A stretch of DNA of 64,000 bases from Euborellia annulipes (Eukaryota > Arthropoda > Insecta > Dermaptera > Anisolabididae), in NCBI GenBank assembly GCA_023213315.1, contig JAKCPI010016655.1:86885-150884 (forward strand), given 5' to 3'. Under the pieces are notes generated by a model. The model was not told the origin of the DNA. It saw nothing but the letters and a program-made list of their open reading frames with translations, and did no database searches. Made by a program: the position numbers and the translations under genes. This document shows, one piece after another, positions 50,201 through 54,424 of the stretch. Each line of letters begins with the position of its first letter. Within the stretch, counting starts at the first letter, position 1.

Positions 50201-50267
50201 GTGATTGTGACGGGGACGGAGATGCAAGTCCCAAAAATCTACGGCGCCGCTCTTCTGAGCTTTGCAT
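1..50267 (-). CDS. Msp300: Giant nesprin (Msp-300/SYNE1-like), 5' portion, 40 exons, open at left edge
   Basis: Nesprins are outer-nuclear-membrane and cytoskeletal linkers: N-terminal CH domains bind F-actin, a long spectrin-repeat rod follows, and a C-terminal KASH segment binds SUN proteins. Seen here are a Ser/Pro-rich head (residues 1-104), CH1 (about 107-216), a Pro-rich linker, CH2 (about 257-365), and a coiled-coil rod from about 400 to at least 6010. Diagnostic strings include [25 protein letters not shown] (end of CH1) and [16 protein letters not shown] (CH2). The rod shows recurring W positions and LxxKxxQL-type heptads. Exons were built from AG/GT sites with matching phases: 49955-50267, 46129-46190, 36530-36625, 36374-36457, 36113-36205, 35685-35857, then on to 1-2842, each listed separately. 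One base is missing in exon 21. CH identity is near certain; Msp-300 rather than another nesprin paralogue is inferred. The KASH end lies outside the window. Confidence 0.93.
2928..4336 (-). CDS. Msp300: Exon 39: rod
   Basis: 1409 bp, residues 4594-5063. The exon begins upstream of the first in-frame [23 protein letters not shown] precedes it. Includes a Ser/Gln-rich insert ([20 protein letters not shown]) and [20 protein letters not shown] between repeats, an R/S-rich stretch that looks less helical. Confidence 0.93.
4416..4695 (-). CDS. Msp300: Exon 38: rod
   Basis: 280 bp, residues 4501-4593. [20 protein letters not shown], then [19 protein letters not shown]. The Gly codon is split into exon 39. 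Confidence 0.91.
4990..5145 (-). CDS. Msp300: Exon 37: rod
   Basis: 156 bp, phase 0/0, residues 4449-4500. [20 protein letters not shown] to [12 protein letters not shown] longer open frame here in another phase is a shadow. Confidence 0.9.
5209..5697 (-). CDS. Msp300: Exon 36: rod
   Basis: 489 bp, phase 0/0, residues 4286-4448. [20 protein letters not shown] to [10 protein letters not shown]. Confidence 0.92.
5881..6588 (-). CDS. Msp300: Exon 35: rod
   Basis: 708 bp, phase 0/0, residues 4050-4285. [20 protein letters not shown] to [15 protein letters not shown], the repeat-linker motif typical of nesprin rods. Confidence 0.93.
6762..7154 (-). CDS. Msp300: Exon 34: rod
   Basis: 393 bp, phase 0/0, residues 3919-4049. 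[20 protein letters not shown] to STLAHWLDQ. Confidence 0.92.
7281..8135 (-). CDS. Msp300: Exon 33: rod
   Basis: 855 bp, phase 0/0, residues 3634-3918. [20 protein letters not shown] to ASELHK. Contains [14 protein letters not shown] and [15 protein letters not shown], two helix A starts. Confidence 0.93.
8255..8477 (-). CDS. Msp300: Exon 32: rod
   Basis: 223 bp, residues 3559-3633. [19 protein letters not shown], then [20 protein letters not shown]. Confidence 0.9.
8586..9019 (-). CDS. Msp300: Exon 31: rod
   Basis: 434 bp, residues 3415-3558. [20 protein letters not shown] to ELRELRD plus AG, the Arg codon finished by exon 32. Confidence 0.91.
9239..9705. mobile_element. Foldback element with hammerhead-like ends, in intron 30
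   Basis: Imperfect long inverted repeat. The left arm starts at GTAGTAAGATAAAATG and the right arm ends CATTTTATC-like at 9705. Arms of about 220 bp meet at a palindrome at 9440-9510 (gatagaca/tgtctatc). Each arm holds ATGAAGA...CGAAACGTC (minus 9301-9337, plus 9599-9635), a degenerate form of the motif seen intact at 19841-19885. The rest of this intron (9020-9238 and 9706-10754) is AT-rich with a G run at 10673-10683 and no other assignable content. Confidence 0.7.
10755..11048 (-). CDS. Msp300: Exon 30: rod
   Basis: 294 bp, phase 0/0, residues 3317-3414. [20 protein letters not shown], then [19 protein letters not shown]. Confidence 0.91.
11124..11516 (-). CDS. Msp300: Exon 29: rod
   Basis: 393 bp, phase 0/0, residues 3186-3316. 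[19 protein letters not shown], then [20 protein letters not shown]. Confidence 0.92.
11595..11933 (-). CDS. Msp300: Exon 28: rod
   Basis: 339 bp, phase 0/0, residues 3073-3185. [20 protein letters not shown] to [11 protein letters not shown]. Donor GTAAGT. Confidence 0.91.
11963..12529. mobile_element. Non-autonomous hAT-like element, in intron 27
   Basis: Starts CAGCGGTTCCCAAACT and ends GGGAACCGCTCGCTG. It is flanked by the 8-bp direct repeat CCTCATAG / CCTTATAG (one mismatch) at 11955-11962 and 12530-12537. The 8-bp duplication and CAG...CTG ends with GGTTCCCAAACT are hallmarks of hAT elements. No transposase is visible in 567 bp. Confidence 0.85.
12612..12755 (-). CDS. Msp300: Exon 27: rod
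   Basis: 144 bp, phase 0/0, residues 3025-3072. [16 protein letters not shown] then [18 protein letters not shown]. Confidence 0.9.
12827..13042 (-). CDS. Msp300: Exon 26: rod
   Basis: 216 bp, phase 0/0, residues 2953-3024. [20 protein letters not shown] to YRALRLAAK. Confidence 0.9.
13114..13483. mobile_element. Small inverted-terminal-repeat element, in intron 25
   Basis: Left end TAGGCAACCAAAATGACTC, right end complementary to TAGGCAGCCCAAATGAGTC: about 22 bp with few mismatches. Internal 370 bp is AT-rich and non-coding. No target duplication could be assigned, so the superfamily is unknown. Confidence 0.6.
13755..16967 (-). CDS. Msp300: Exon 25: 3.2-kb rod exon
   Basis: 3213 bp, phase 0/0, 1071 uninterrupted codons (residues 1882-2952), room for about ten spectrin-type repeats. 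The middle part (about 15300-16300) is richer in K, N, E and I and poorer in W than neighbouring exons, so these repeats look diverged. Ends DWLTKLELK. Confidence 0.94.
17254..17488 (-). CDS. Msp300: Exon 24: rod
   Basis: 235 bp, residues 1803-1881. [20 protein letters not shown] to LDSRFQ. Confidence 0.9.
17489..18387. other. Intron 23, no recognisable content
   Basis: About 900 bp of AT-rich sequence. A short minus-strand frame at 18028-18300 lacks family resemblance and splice support. I see no repeat, RNA gene or regulatory feature. Confidence 0.6.
18388..18845 (-). CDS. Msp300: Exon 23: rod
   Basis: 458 bp, residues 1651-1802. Includes [20 protein letters not shown]. Ala-rich. Ends LSDVMLA plus AG, completed by G in exon 24. 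Confidence 0.91.
19623..19667 (-). ncRNA. Hammerhead-like ribozyme motif (left copy)
   Basis: Reads ATCGTC, CTGAAGA, T, stem II (GGGAG...TTCCC), GAAA, CGTC, GACGAT. ATCGTC and GACGAT pair as helix I, CTGAAGA fits the CUGANGA core, and A-C/G-U forms a two-pair helix III before C17. One unpaired T before stem II departs from the canonical core. Activity is unproven. Confidence 0.45.
19841..19885 (+). ncRNA. Hammerhead-like ribozyme motif (right copy)
   Basis: Exact 45-bp match in inverted orientation to the copy at 19623-19667. Followed by ATTTAAATAAAG, the tail shared by other copies. Predicted cleavage would follow C at 19879. Confidence 0.45.
20197..20405 (-). CDS. Msp300: Exon 22: rod
   Basis: 209 bp, residues 1581-1650. 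[19 protein letters not shown] then [14 protein letters not shown]. Begins with AT completing the Asp codon from exon 21. Confidence 0.89.
20534..20908 (+). repeat. Repeat B, copy 1, in intron 21
   Basis: About 375 bp beginning CTCATTTGCTGCAAGAGTGT and ending near TGAATTAAGACGATATTGCA. A diverged copy lies at 27898-28264 in the same orientation. Non-coding; no terminal repeats recognised. Confidence 0.75.
21058..21150. repeat. Degenerate family A palindrome
   Basis: AAAAAATCTGATGTGAC...ATCACACCAAATTTTTT with AGAAAG in the middle: a decayed version of the 18901-18986 palindrome. Confidence 0.6.
21184..21654 (-). CDS. Msp300: Exon 21: rod, carries a -1 frameshift
   Basis: 471 bp. Neighbours need a length of 3n+1, but 471 is 3n. 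The upstream part reads [17 protein letters not shown] to EKVQQHLGE; the downstream part reads [15 protein letters not shown] in another frame. The switch falls at seven A's (minus strand; T's at 21233-21239). One more A restores the expected heptads and the phase into exon 22. Read as given, translation would stop at 21187-21189, near residue 1579. Best explained by a homopolymer assembly or sequencing error; a real lesion is possible. Confidence 0.85.
21655..22313. other. Intron 20, no recognisable content
   Basis: AT-rich, with many A and T runs. No terminal repeats or coding signal seen. Confidence 0.55.
22314..22613 (-). CDS. Msp300: Exon 20: rod
   Basis: 300 bp, phase 0/0, residues 1324-1423. 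[20 protein letters not shown] to [11 protein letters not shown]. The start is set by the AAG acceptor at 22614-22616. Confidence 0.89.
22614..23049. other. Intron 19, no recognisable content
   Basis: 436 bp. Only short AT repeats. A shadow extension of exon 20's frame into 22614-22691 is intronic. Confidence 0.55.
23050..23292 (-). CDS. Msp300: Exon 19: rod
   Basis: 243 bp, phase 0/0, residues 1243-1323. [20 protein letters not shown] to [10 protein letters not shown]. Donor GTAAGT. Confidence 0.9.
23636..24097 (-). CDS. Msp300: Exon 18: rod
   Basis: 462 bp, phase 0/0, residues 1089-1242. Heptad-rich. Includes [19 protein letters not shown] and [11 protein letters not shown] 19-T run lies just outside the donor side. 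Confidence 0.91.
24276..24575 (-). CDS. Msp300: Exon 17: rod
   Basis: 300 bp, phase 0/0, residues 989-1088. [19 protein letters not shown], then [18 protein letters not shown] in the repeat linker. Confidence 0.9.
25013..25625. mobile_element. Inverted-repeat element with hammerhead-like motif, in intron 16
   Basis: Arms 25013-25057 (AATGATGAAGGAAGAGAGG...) and 25581-25625 are near-perfect inverted copies 45 bp long, enclosing 520 bp of AT-rich DNA. A hammerhead-like motif lies just inside the right arm (25515-25565). Confidence 0.75.
25515..25565 (+). ncRNA. Hammerhead-like motif with canonical CTGATGA
   Basis: CTTAGGAA, CTGATGA, T, stem II (GGATTT...AAACCC, one mismatch), GAAA, CGTC, TTCTAAG. 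Helix I pairs CTTAG(G)AA with TTCTAAG with one bulge. Same layout as 19841-19885 but unrelated in stem sequence, so the structure rather than the sequence is conserved. Confidence 0.45.
25925..26286 (+). pseudogene. 3' end of a non-LTR retrotransposon ORF2, 5'-truncated
   Basis: The frame reads ...[55 protein letters not shown] and a stop. This is the usual extreme C-terminus of reverse transcriptases of Jockey/CR1/L2-like elements (RDWNxLP...FKxxL). About 100 bp of 3' UTR and a long poly-A (about 26250-26285) follow. Only this tail is present, a typical 5'-truncated insertion. A second copy is at 38417-38645. Confidence 0.8.
26770..26931 (-). CDS. Msp300: Exon 16: rod
   Basis: 162 bp, phase 0/0, residues 935-988. 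[19 protein letters not shown] to MQRACAWEQ. Confidence 0.88.
26999..27271 (-). CDS. Msp300: Exon 15: rod
   Basis: 273 bp, phase 0/0, residues 844-934. Includes [19 protein letters not shown]. Donor GTAAGT. Confidence 0.91.
27898..28264 (+). repeat. Repeat B, copy 2, in intron 14
   Basis: Matches 20534-20908 with scattered substitutions and small indels over its whole length. Confidence 0.75.
28355..28580. mobile_element. Probable small hAT-like element
   Basis: Left end CAAGGGCGGACTGACC, right end GGCAGTCCGTCCCTG. Flanks GGCTAAAC and CTCCAAAC could be a diverged 8-bp duplication (5 of 8). Non-coding. Confidence 0.5.
29001..29222 (-). CDS. Msp300: Exon 14: rod
   Basis: 222 bp, phase 0/0, residues 770-843. 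Includes [19 protein letters not shown], a spectrin-repeat helix A. Confidence 0.91.
29294..29676. mobile_element. Possible inverted-terminal-repeat element, in intron 13
   Basis: ATACCTCGCATACACCGG at the left and CCCCGACAATGCGAGGTACC at the right are complementary over ACCTCGCAT and nearby bases. Interior AT-rich, no target duplication identified. Confidence 0.4.
29716..29856 (-). CDS. Msp300: Exon 13: rod
   Basis: 141 bp, phase 0/0, residues 723-769. [19 protein letters not shown] to [10 protein letters not shown]. Too short to stand out as an open reading frame; supported by flanking AG/GT and phase. Confidence 0.88.
29997..30195. mobile_element. Small hAT-like element with perfect 8-bp duplication
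   Basis: Starts TAGGGTCCGACCGAA, ends TTCGGTCGGTTCCTA, and is flanked on both sides by GTTGTAAC (29989-29996, 30196-30203). 199 bp, rich in repeated CCGAAAC/GGCCGAAAC units. No coding capacity. Confidence 0.85.
30551..31021. mobile_element. Inverted-repeat element enclosing a second one
   Basis: Outer arms AGGGGCTAATTTCCTTTTCT (30551-30570) and its near-complement (31001-31020). Inside, 30620-30687 and 30776-30842 form a second inverted repeat (TAGGGGAGAGGGCAGGGCAT...), arms about 67 bp and nearly perfect. This looks like one element inserted in another, or a compound foldback. Confidence 0.65.
31620..31843 (-). CDS. Msp300: Exon 12: rod
   Basis: 224 bp, residues 648-722. Includes [19 protein letters not shown] and [10 protein letters not shown], with the conserved W spacing of spectrin-repeat helix A. 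Confidence 0.91.
31996..32455. mobile_element. Non-autonomous hAT-like element, perfect 8-bp duplication, in intron 11
   Basis: Starts CAGTGACGGCGCTAGCGG, ends CCCGTAGCGCCGCCGTTG. CTATGAAA flanks both ends (31988-31995, 32456-32463). G/C tracts sit just inside both ends. 460 bp, non-coding. Confidence 0.87.
32750..32951 (-). CDS. Msp300: Exon 11: rod
   Basis: 202 bp, phase 0/1, residues 581-647. Includes [20 protein letters not shown] and [16 protein letters not shown]. The Asp codon is split (G|AT) into exon 12. Confidence 0.9.
33025..33195 (-). CDS. Msp300: Exon 10: rod
   Basis: 171 bp, phase 0/0, residues 524-580. Includes [19 protein letters not shown]. No open reading frame of its own exceeds about 60 codons, so it was found from splice sites and phase. 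Confidence 0.87.
33276..33443 (-). CDS. Msp300: Exon 9: rod
   Basis: 168 bp, phase 0/0, residues 468-523. [20 protein letters not shown] followed by [10 protein letters not shown], a typical spectrin-repeat helix A. Confidence 0.9.
33994..34329. mobile_element. Inverted-repeat element with hammerhead-like motif, in intron 8
   Basis: Arms 33994-34115 and 34206-34329 (TAATTATAAGGACCGTCGGCC and complement) are about 90% inverted copies with a ~90-bp spacer. The right arm holds an intact hammerhead-like motif; the left arm has the same sequence with the core's first bases altered (ATGAAGA). The rest of the intron contains a T/C-rich stretch (33730-33780) and an A run (34591-34611). Confidence 0.75.
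34229..34274 (+). ncRNA. Hammerhead-like motif
   Basis: TTGTA, CTGAAGA, T, GATTCC...GGGGTC (stem II, six pairs with two G-U), GAAA, TATT, TACAA. TTGTA/TACAA is a five-pair helix I; A-T/T-A gives helix III; U would be residue 17. Confidence 0.42.
34974..35153 (-). CDS. Msp300: Exon 8: post-CH helical segment
   Basis: 180 bp, phase 0/0, residues 408-467. Contains [17 protein letters not shown] and [16 protein letters not shown], spectrin-like helix sequence. Confidence 0.88.
35218..35617 (-). CDS. Msp300: Exon 7: CH2 body
   Basis: 400 bp, residues 274-407. [19 protein letters not shown], then [16 protein letters not shown] and [15 protein letters not shown] complete CH2. The exon then enters helical sequence leading to the rod. 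Ends phase 0 at TATCAA before GTAATT. Confidence 0.95.
35685..35857 (-). CDS. Msp300: Exon 6: inter-CH linker and start of CH2
   Basis: 173 bp, phase 0/2, residues 217-273. [13 protein letters not shown] is followed by a Pro/Ser/Ala linker and [14 protein letters not shown], the first helix of CH2. The AAA lysine codon is split across the intron into exon 7. Confidence 0.93.
36113..36205 (-). CDS. Msp300: Exon 5: end of CH1
   Basis: 93 bp, phase 0/0, residues 186-216. Encodes [19 protein letters not shown] and then [12 protein letters not shown], a classic CH1 C-terminus. The donor is a consensus GTAAGT. Confidence 0.95.
36374..36457 (-). CDS. Msp300: Exon 4: CH1
   Basis: 84 bp, phase 0/0, residues 158-185. 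Includes [19 protein letters not shown], the CH1 segment before KLVNIN. From memory this wording resembles insect Msp-300 more than vertebrate nesprin-1. Confidence 0.94.
36530..36625 (-). CDS. Msp300: Exon 3: CH1
   Basis: 96 bp, phase 0/0. Encodes [20 protein letters not shown] and ends LSGERL, the most conserved helix of a type-1 CH domain. Residues 126-157. Confidence 0.94.
37240..37531 (+). pseudogene. hAT transposase C-terminal fragment
   Basis: Frame 37246-37470 reads [40 protein letters not shown] and ends [10 protein letters not shown]. This is the hAT C-terminal dimerisation motif (VERxFSxLKxIKxYLRxxMxxERLxxLxLL). An in-frame TAA lies a few codons upstream, so only the last ~75 residues survive. 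Just beyond the stop, 37517-37531 reads CACGAGCCGCCACTG, which looks like the element's 3' terminus (CAGTGGCGGCTCGTG on the other strand). 5' part and left terminus are missing. Confidence 0.75.
37560..37832 (+). mobile_element. hAT-like MITE, family C copy 1
   Basis: CAAGGGCGGATCCAG...CTGTATCCGCCCTTG with perfect 8-bp duplication CTTTACAC (37552-37559, 37833-37840). Homologous, in opposite orientation, to 43569-43839 (shared GCATTCTGTACTTGTTTGCC). Its left part carries a half of the family A palindrome (GTGACTCGTCGCACAGCACA). Confidence 0.88.
38348..38839. mobile_element. hAT-like element with a nested retrotransposon tail
   Basis: TAGGGGCGGATTAATGC at the left, AATCCGCCCTTG at the right, perfect 8-bp duplication TTCTAGAA (38340-38347, 38840-38847). 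Long G and C runs lie inside both ends. Interior holds the non-LTR tail at 38417-38645. Confidence 0.82.
38417..38645 (-). pseudogene. Non-LTR retrotransposon 3' tail, copy 2
   Basis: Minus frame [38 protein letters not shown] and stop: almost identical to the tail at 25925-26286. Poly-A appears as the T run at 38417-38434. Shorter 5' truncation point; nested inside the hAT-like element. Confidence 0.8.
39719..40600. repeat. Diverged family A-related pieces
   Basis: Three blocks with AAAAAACTAAAAAAGTACAC/TCAGTAAAGTAC followed by TTGTATAGAAGAAAT (39725-39850, 40320-40420, 40443-40600). The latter two look like a tandem duplication. Shares the GTACATCAGTAAAGTAC block with family A, but the flanks differ. 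Confidence 0.5.
41467..41509 (+). ncRNA. Hammerhead-like motif, solitary
   Basis: GGCA, CTGAGGA, T, GATCCAT...ATGCGTC (six of seven pairs), GAAA, TATT, TGCC, followed at once by AAATAAA. GGCA/TGCC is helix I. No inverted partner recognised nearby. Confidence 0.42.
41660..41990 (-). repeat. Family A partial copy (A3)
   Basis: AAAAAAGTGGGTCCCGCAAA, a (GT)n stretch, then CTTATGAAATTTTGTGTTTA and CTATTGGGTATAAAATATCC. Internally deleted relative to A2. Provides one uninterrupted version of the Helitron target site (about 41850-41865). Confidence 0.65.
42001..43010 (-). repeat. Family A copy (A2), reverse orientation
   Basis: Begins with the hairpin end (ACTTTCTCTTACC at 42001) and (GTCT)n(GT)n at 42145-42180. 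Continues through AGTACTAGTACTTTACTGA and CATGGTAACC to the palindrome at 42917-43008. Lacks both insertions seen in A1 and A4. Confidence 0.75.
43569..43839 (-). mobile_element. hAT-like MITE, family C copy 2
   Basis: CAAGGGCGGATACAG...CTGGATCCGCCCTTG with perfect 8-bp duplication CTTTCCTC (43561-43568, 43840-43847). Same family as 37560-37832. Confidence 0.88.
44688..45884 (+). repeat. Family A copy (A4), interrupted by a Helitron
   Basis: Half palindrome (44688-44733), then GTGTCGAGATATATTTAGTT and body. Interrupted at 44888-45406. Resumes TGAATACAAAATTTCATAAG and ends with the hairpin TTTCTCTATATA...GGGTAAGAGAAAG. Confidence 0.75.
44888..45406 (+). mobile_element. Non-autonomous Helitron
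   Basis: Starts TCTATATATATATAATTC and ends CTAG. A perfect 10-bp-stem hairpin (TAGGGTTGCC / GGCAACCCTA, 45374-45396) ends six bases before CTAG. Insertion lies between A (44887) and T (45407) without target duplication, as Helitrons do. A second GC hairpin (GGGGGCGAAGCCCCC) is internal. The related sequence at 41850-41865 lacks the 519 bp. No Rep/helicase coding sequence. Confidence 0.88.
46129..46190 (-). CDS. Msp300: Exon 2: start of CH1
   Basis: 62 bp, acceptor CTGTTACAG, donor GTGAGC. Encodes [21 protein letters not shown], the first helix of an actin-binding CH1 domain. Phase 2 in and phase 0 out fit exons 1 and 3. It stands alone between introns of about 3.8 and 9.5 kb. Confidence 0.9.
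47480..48030 (-). repeat. Family A copy (A5), reverse orientation
   Basis: Starts near AATATACTAGTACTTTACTG, passes TTGTTTGAAGCACACTTTAC, and ends in a diverged palindrome (47938-48027). Truncated at the hairpin side. Confidence 0.65.
48588..48740. mobile_element. Short inverted repeat with hammerhead-like half motifs
   Basis: Arms of about 70 bp (GCCAAGGAATTAAATAAAAA...ACCGTCGACGTTTCGGTCGC and complement) meet at a 12-bp spacer. The right arm keeps stem II (GGTCG...CGACC), GAAA, CGTC, GACGGT and the AAATAAA tail, but the CTGANGA core is lost where the arms meet. Confidence 0.65.
49955..50267 (-). CDS. Msp300: Exon 1: start codon and Ser/Pro-rich head
   Basis: Residues 1-104 plus one base. 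The ATG at 50267 is the first in frame after an in-frame TAG at 50277-50279, and has A at -3. The head is low-complexity (runs of S, P and R, for example [16 protein letters not shown]) and ends [10 protein letters not shown] before a GT donor. The split codon G|AC joins exon 2 in frame. An AG just upstream (TTAATTAG) could instead be an acceptor from an earlier exon, so the true N-terminus is not certain. Confidence 0.75.
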
Positions 50268-50470
50268 CGTGCCTGTCTAATTAATGTGCATGGACTAATG
50301 ATAACGTTGTCCAACAAGGACTACAGGCATACTGATGGTTGGCGAACCTGAATTGCTTTGCCTGCTGCGCCTCCAGCGGCAACCCGAGAAGCAGAGCCGA
50401 CTCCTCCCACCGCCCGCCGAACCCAGTACTACTCTGCTTAGGACCCCTCTTATTATTCATTACGACATCG
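50268..50470 (-). promoter_or_regulatory. GC-richer stretch upstream of exon 1, candidate 5' UTR/promoter
   Basis: About 200 bp distinctly richer in G+C and CpG than the surrounding DNA, immediately upstream of the predicted start codon. No clear TATA or initiator can be assigned. An upstream non-coding exon is equally possible. Confidence 0.25.
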
Positions 50471-50589
50471 CTTTAGTTTAATATGCATCATCTCTCTTTA
50501 CATTAATGAGAAATTGTCCATTCATTTAAATATTAGTCATATATTTTCTAAATAGCGTAATTAATTAGCGGCGTAACCAGAATTTAGTG

Positions 50590-51060
50590 TTTGAAACAAG
50601 ATTCTGGTGAGAGGAGGGGGGAGACAGAGATTCAGATATCTATTGGTGCTGGGGTGGGGGGGAGTTTGAAAAACAGTTGCATAAAGTCCATAAAACATCT
50701 TATCGCATGCAACCATGTAGGCATGGTTGCCTACCTGCAGGTAGAGGAAGTGAAAAAAAAATTATTTTCAAGAATATGATAATTGAGGATCTCATTAAAA
50801 CAAAAAATATATTTTTTAACATTTAGAAAAAGTCTGAAAGTGAATAGATGATGCTCTCTTGAAATGTCATATACGATATGTAGCAGAGTCATATGGCCAA
50901 CAAATCTTTTCGTGTTGGAGGGAGGGGGTGAGTTGAGAGGGCCCGGGGGATTCTCCCCCCCCCCTCCAAATGAACACATATATTTCTCTCTCAACTTTTT
51001 TAATTAGGATTCCGGGTGAGGTGAGGGGGGGGGGGGCTATTTCTTTTAAGATCAATTTTA
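50590..51060. other. Upstream DNA with G/C tracts
   Basis: Several long G or C runs (50655, 50958, 51026) resembling decayed ends of the hAT-like elements elsewhere, but no boundaries or duplications could be set. Confidence 0.35.
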
Positions 51061-51200
51061 ACGTTTTTTTGACCAATCACAATATATGCAAATTAAATTT
51101 GGAATAAAATAATTTTAATAGTAAATATTTTTATCCAGAATATAAAAAGAAAATGAGTAAGCTTAGCATTTTTATGAAATATATTTTATTTTGCAATAGA

Positions 51201-51236
51201 CACTGTTTCGACAGGATTTCTTGACTCCATCAGTGA
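51201..51236 (-). other. Divergent hammerhead-like motif
   Basis: Minus strand reads CACTGATGGAGTC...TCCTGTCGAAACAGTG, then TTGCAAAATAAAAT. Core is CTGATGG instead of CTGANGA and stem II is weak, so probably a decayed relative. Confidence 0.25.
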
Positions 51237-51505
51237 TTCCTGATTTAATCAATAAGAGCGTTACTTAATTATAAAGGATTGTTTACATTTAAATATATAT
51301 ATATACATATATATACGCTGGCGCCACTATTAAAACAATGCAGACGAGAATTTTCTAATTTGCACTAGTCAATAAATAAGCTCTTCTTATTCAAATTAAA
51401 TCATTTATAGATAATTGTCGGAGGAGGGGCGAGGACAGACAAACTGAAAGATCTTTCTAAATTCTAATCCATTTTGTTTTTCATAGGCCTATTCATGGCT
51501 ATATC

Positions 51506-51905
51506 CAGTAGCGTATCTAGGAGGGGGCGAAGAGGGGCGCTCGCCCCCCCCCCCCATTCAGGCCCATCAAGACTTTGGCGCCCCTCGATACCGACATCGG
51601 CGCCCTAGGGCATCTAAGATATAGCCCATGGACGGTGATTTTATTATATTCTTTACATAGATTGTCTAAAAAAATTGATAGTAATGAATTTATTATAAAA
51701 AAATACTATATACACTGCTTTTTACCTAAATCTCTGTTTTTTTCCCCAGAAATATCCCGTTTTTTTTTTTTTTAATTTCATAATAAATTCATTGTATATC
51801 ACAAATCCGGAGGAAAATTACCAAAAAAAAAGGTCGAACGACAAACGGCACCCTAGTTGAGCTTCGTCCCCCCCTCCCCACCCTCAAAGGCTAGTTACCC
51901 CGCTG
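51506..51905. mobile_element. hAT-like element
   Basis: CAGTAGCGTATCTAGGAGG...CTAGTTACCCCGCTG with 8-bp duplication GCTATATC / GTTATATC (51498-51505, 51906-51913). 400 bp, non-coding. Confidence 0.8.
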
Positions 51906-52977
51906 GTTATATCTAACTGCTATATTTTTTAAAATTAATGATTAATAATTTTTACTTTCTCCTACATATATGTGCATGGGCGTATGCAGTGTTGGCGTGT
52001 GGGGGGTTCTTCAAGTGAAAGTCAAGGTCTCGCTAAAATTTATGCACTTTCAGGAAAAAAGGTCAACGAAGCCAAACTAAATAAACTAGTCGTAGTAGTT
52101 TAAAATTAAAGCTTTTTTGGTAGAAAGAATGATTTTCTCTTTCAGATACTGGGACTGAATCCAGAGCCTTGTTTGTTTCCGGACAAAATGATTTAGGTAA
52201 AAAATTAATCAATATAAATTTAATAAATTAGAAATTTCATTTTGATTAATTTTTTTACCTGCTTATAATGTTTCAACCAGACCCTCAGTTACCAGTCTAA
52301 ACTCAAGAGTGAGTTAATGTTGAAGATGTTAGGATGTTAGCTTTCATACTGAAAAGCAACCCGGGAGGGGTTCTTTAGTATCAGAACCTCCATCCTAACT
52401 CGTGAATGAATATCAGATCAATTATCTCTGCCCGTCGTTAAATGATATTGATTAGTCAGGTGGGCGAAGTCTAATTGATCTGTAATGTGTGTTGGTGTGA
52501 GTGTGTTTATTTCCTCTTCTACTTTCGTTTCCCGTTTGTTTTCTGGTGTTTAAGGTGGTGAGAGTTGAAGTGGGGGCTGTGCTCCGCCAGGTTCTTTATT
52601 ACGTTCACCAACTGGATCCTTTCGTAAATAATATTAAATTTAACCATTAAAAAAAAATACTCCAATAAGAAAATTTTATCAATTTTTACTAGATATGGAG
52701 ATGGAACATCCTGATGTCGTCGGGCCTGGCCGGAAGAAAGAATAACAGCTTCCAAGACGATTGTTGTCAGGCAACCTAAGATTGTTAAGTCATTAATTTT
52801 TTTAAATTATATATTCATTCGTTACTGTAATTAGAAATTCTCTCTGAAGTGAATAAAAAATTAGTAACGTAAAGTAGGTAGTAGGAAAATAGACAAAAAA
52901 TATTTTTTTCGAGAGGAGGGAAGGTGGATTGGACGATTCGGGAGAGTGCTTTCACATCAAATATATCTTGACACAAA

Positions 52978-53067
52978 AAATCTGGTGTGACCAGCACGGC
53001 GCACAACTTTCTCTTACCAAAGGGTAAGAGAAAGTGGTTTGCTGTGCGCCAGTCTCACCAGATTTTT
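52978..53067. repeat. Family A palindrome (A6), solo
   Basis: AAATCTGGTGTGACCAGCAC...GCGCCAGTCTCACCAGATTT with CTTTCTCTTACC/GGTAAGAGAAAG in the middle, preceded by ATATATCTTGACACAAA. Confidence 0.75.
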
Positions 53068-54424
53068 TATTTGATTTTTTGTCCCCTTAGCCCCCCCCCC
53101 CATCTCGTAGGAACGCACCCAATTCTACTAATATACTCTTTTAGTTTATTTAGATTTTTTTTTCTCTCGATTTTAAAACATAGCAGTGTTTTTGATTAAT
53201 TTTCAATAATTTTCCCTAATTTTTGGCCTTCGAAACTTAACTGGCTTTTAATTAAAAAAAATTTGTATTTGTATTATTAATCCTATAATTCCCGATAGTT
53301 AATTTAGGATGCTATTTAATTTTATTTAAATTAAATATTATAAGCATTTATACAAATGGCAGACAGGAATATCGTTAATAATATGTTTTTTAACTTTGCC
53401 CATCAACCGTAGGTTGGACAGCTAAAGTTAATGTAATCGTAAAAAAAAAATCGAAATTTTTCTGAAGCTGCCAAAATCCGTTTTGAGGTCCCCTGAATCC
53501 ATTTAAGTAGTTTTTGGAATGATGTCTGTGTGTGTGTGTGTGTGTGTGTCTGTGGTAATTTTTTTCGTCAACGAAAACTCCAAAACTATTTGTTCAATTG
53601 TTTTGAAATTTTGCACCCCTAAACTAGGGGTAGAGGCCAAGAACTGAAAAGCTTTTGGTAAACATCGGACCATTAGGGGGGCTCTAGTGGGGGGGGGGGA
53701 CAAATATTTTTTTCTTACATAACTTATAATTTTTTCTATATATTCAGAAACTAGACTTTCTCCCGAGTAAAATAATATATAATATTTGTATCCTAATTTG
53801 TCATAAATTTGTTAAAAAATCATTTAAATTTGAAAATTGTGCATAGCAACAGAGCAAAATCAAAACAAATAAACAAACGTGTTATTTTTTTTGAATAATG
53901 GGTGGGCAAAGTTGTGCGCTCGGCTAAGTCCGACCCTTTATTTTTTTATATAAACTCATCTTTTATGCAATTTAACTCTATTTTAATTCAATTATTCAAC
54001 AGATATAGGGTACACCAAGGATTTAAGCAAAGCAATGCAAACGCCTAGCGATTCGACCCACATATTCCGTGAGAGGAGAATGAAAGTCCCGAGGTCATCG
54101 ACCTCCGTTCACAATCAACTGCGGCTAGATAACAAGTGTCATCGCACATGGTTTCCTTTTCGTTGACACACTAACTTAGTTCTAGATCACAATTTATCAG
54201 TTCATCTGTCATCTTGATCTCGCACTAAAAAATTGGCAAAATATCGGAAGGCCTTAATGAAGGGGGATCTGCCTCGATCAGAAAAATCAAAAAAATATAT
54301 ATAGACTATAGGCCCTACAATTCAGCTAAGATTATAAAGGTTGTTAAATCTGTGACAATCTCAATTTTTTTTCTCAACTAATTCAATTGAGATTGCCACA
54401 GATGTAACCACCTAGGCTGAATTG

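Noticed and set aside
50039..50284. Plus-strand 81-residue frame opposite exon 1
   Set aside because: Antisense shadow of the Ser/Pro-rich exon; the minus strand fits the nesprin gene.
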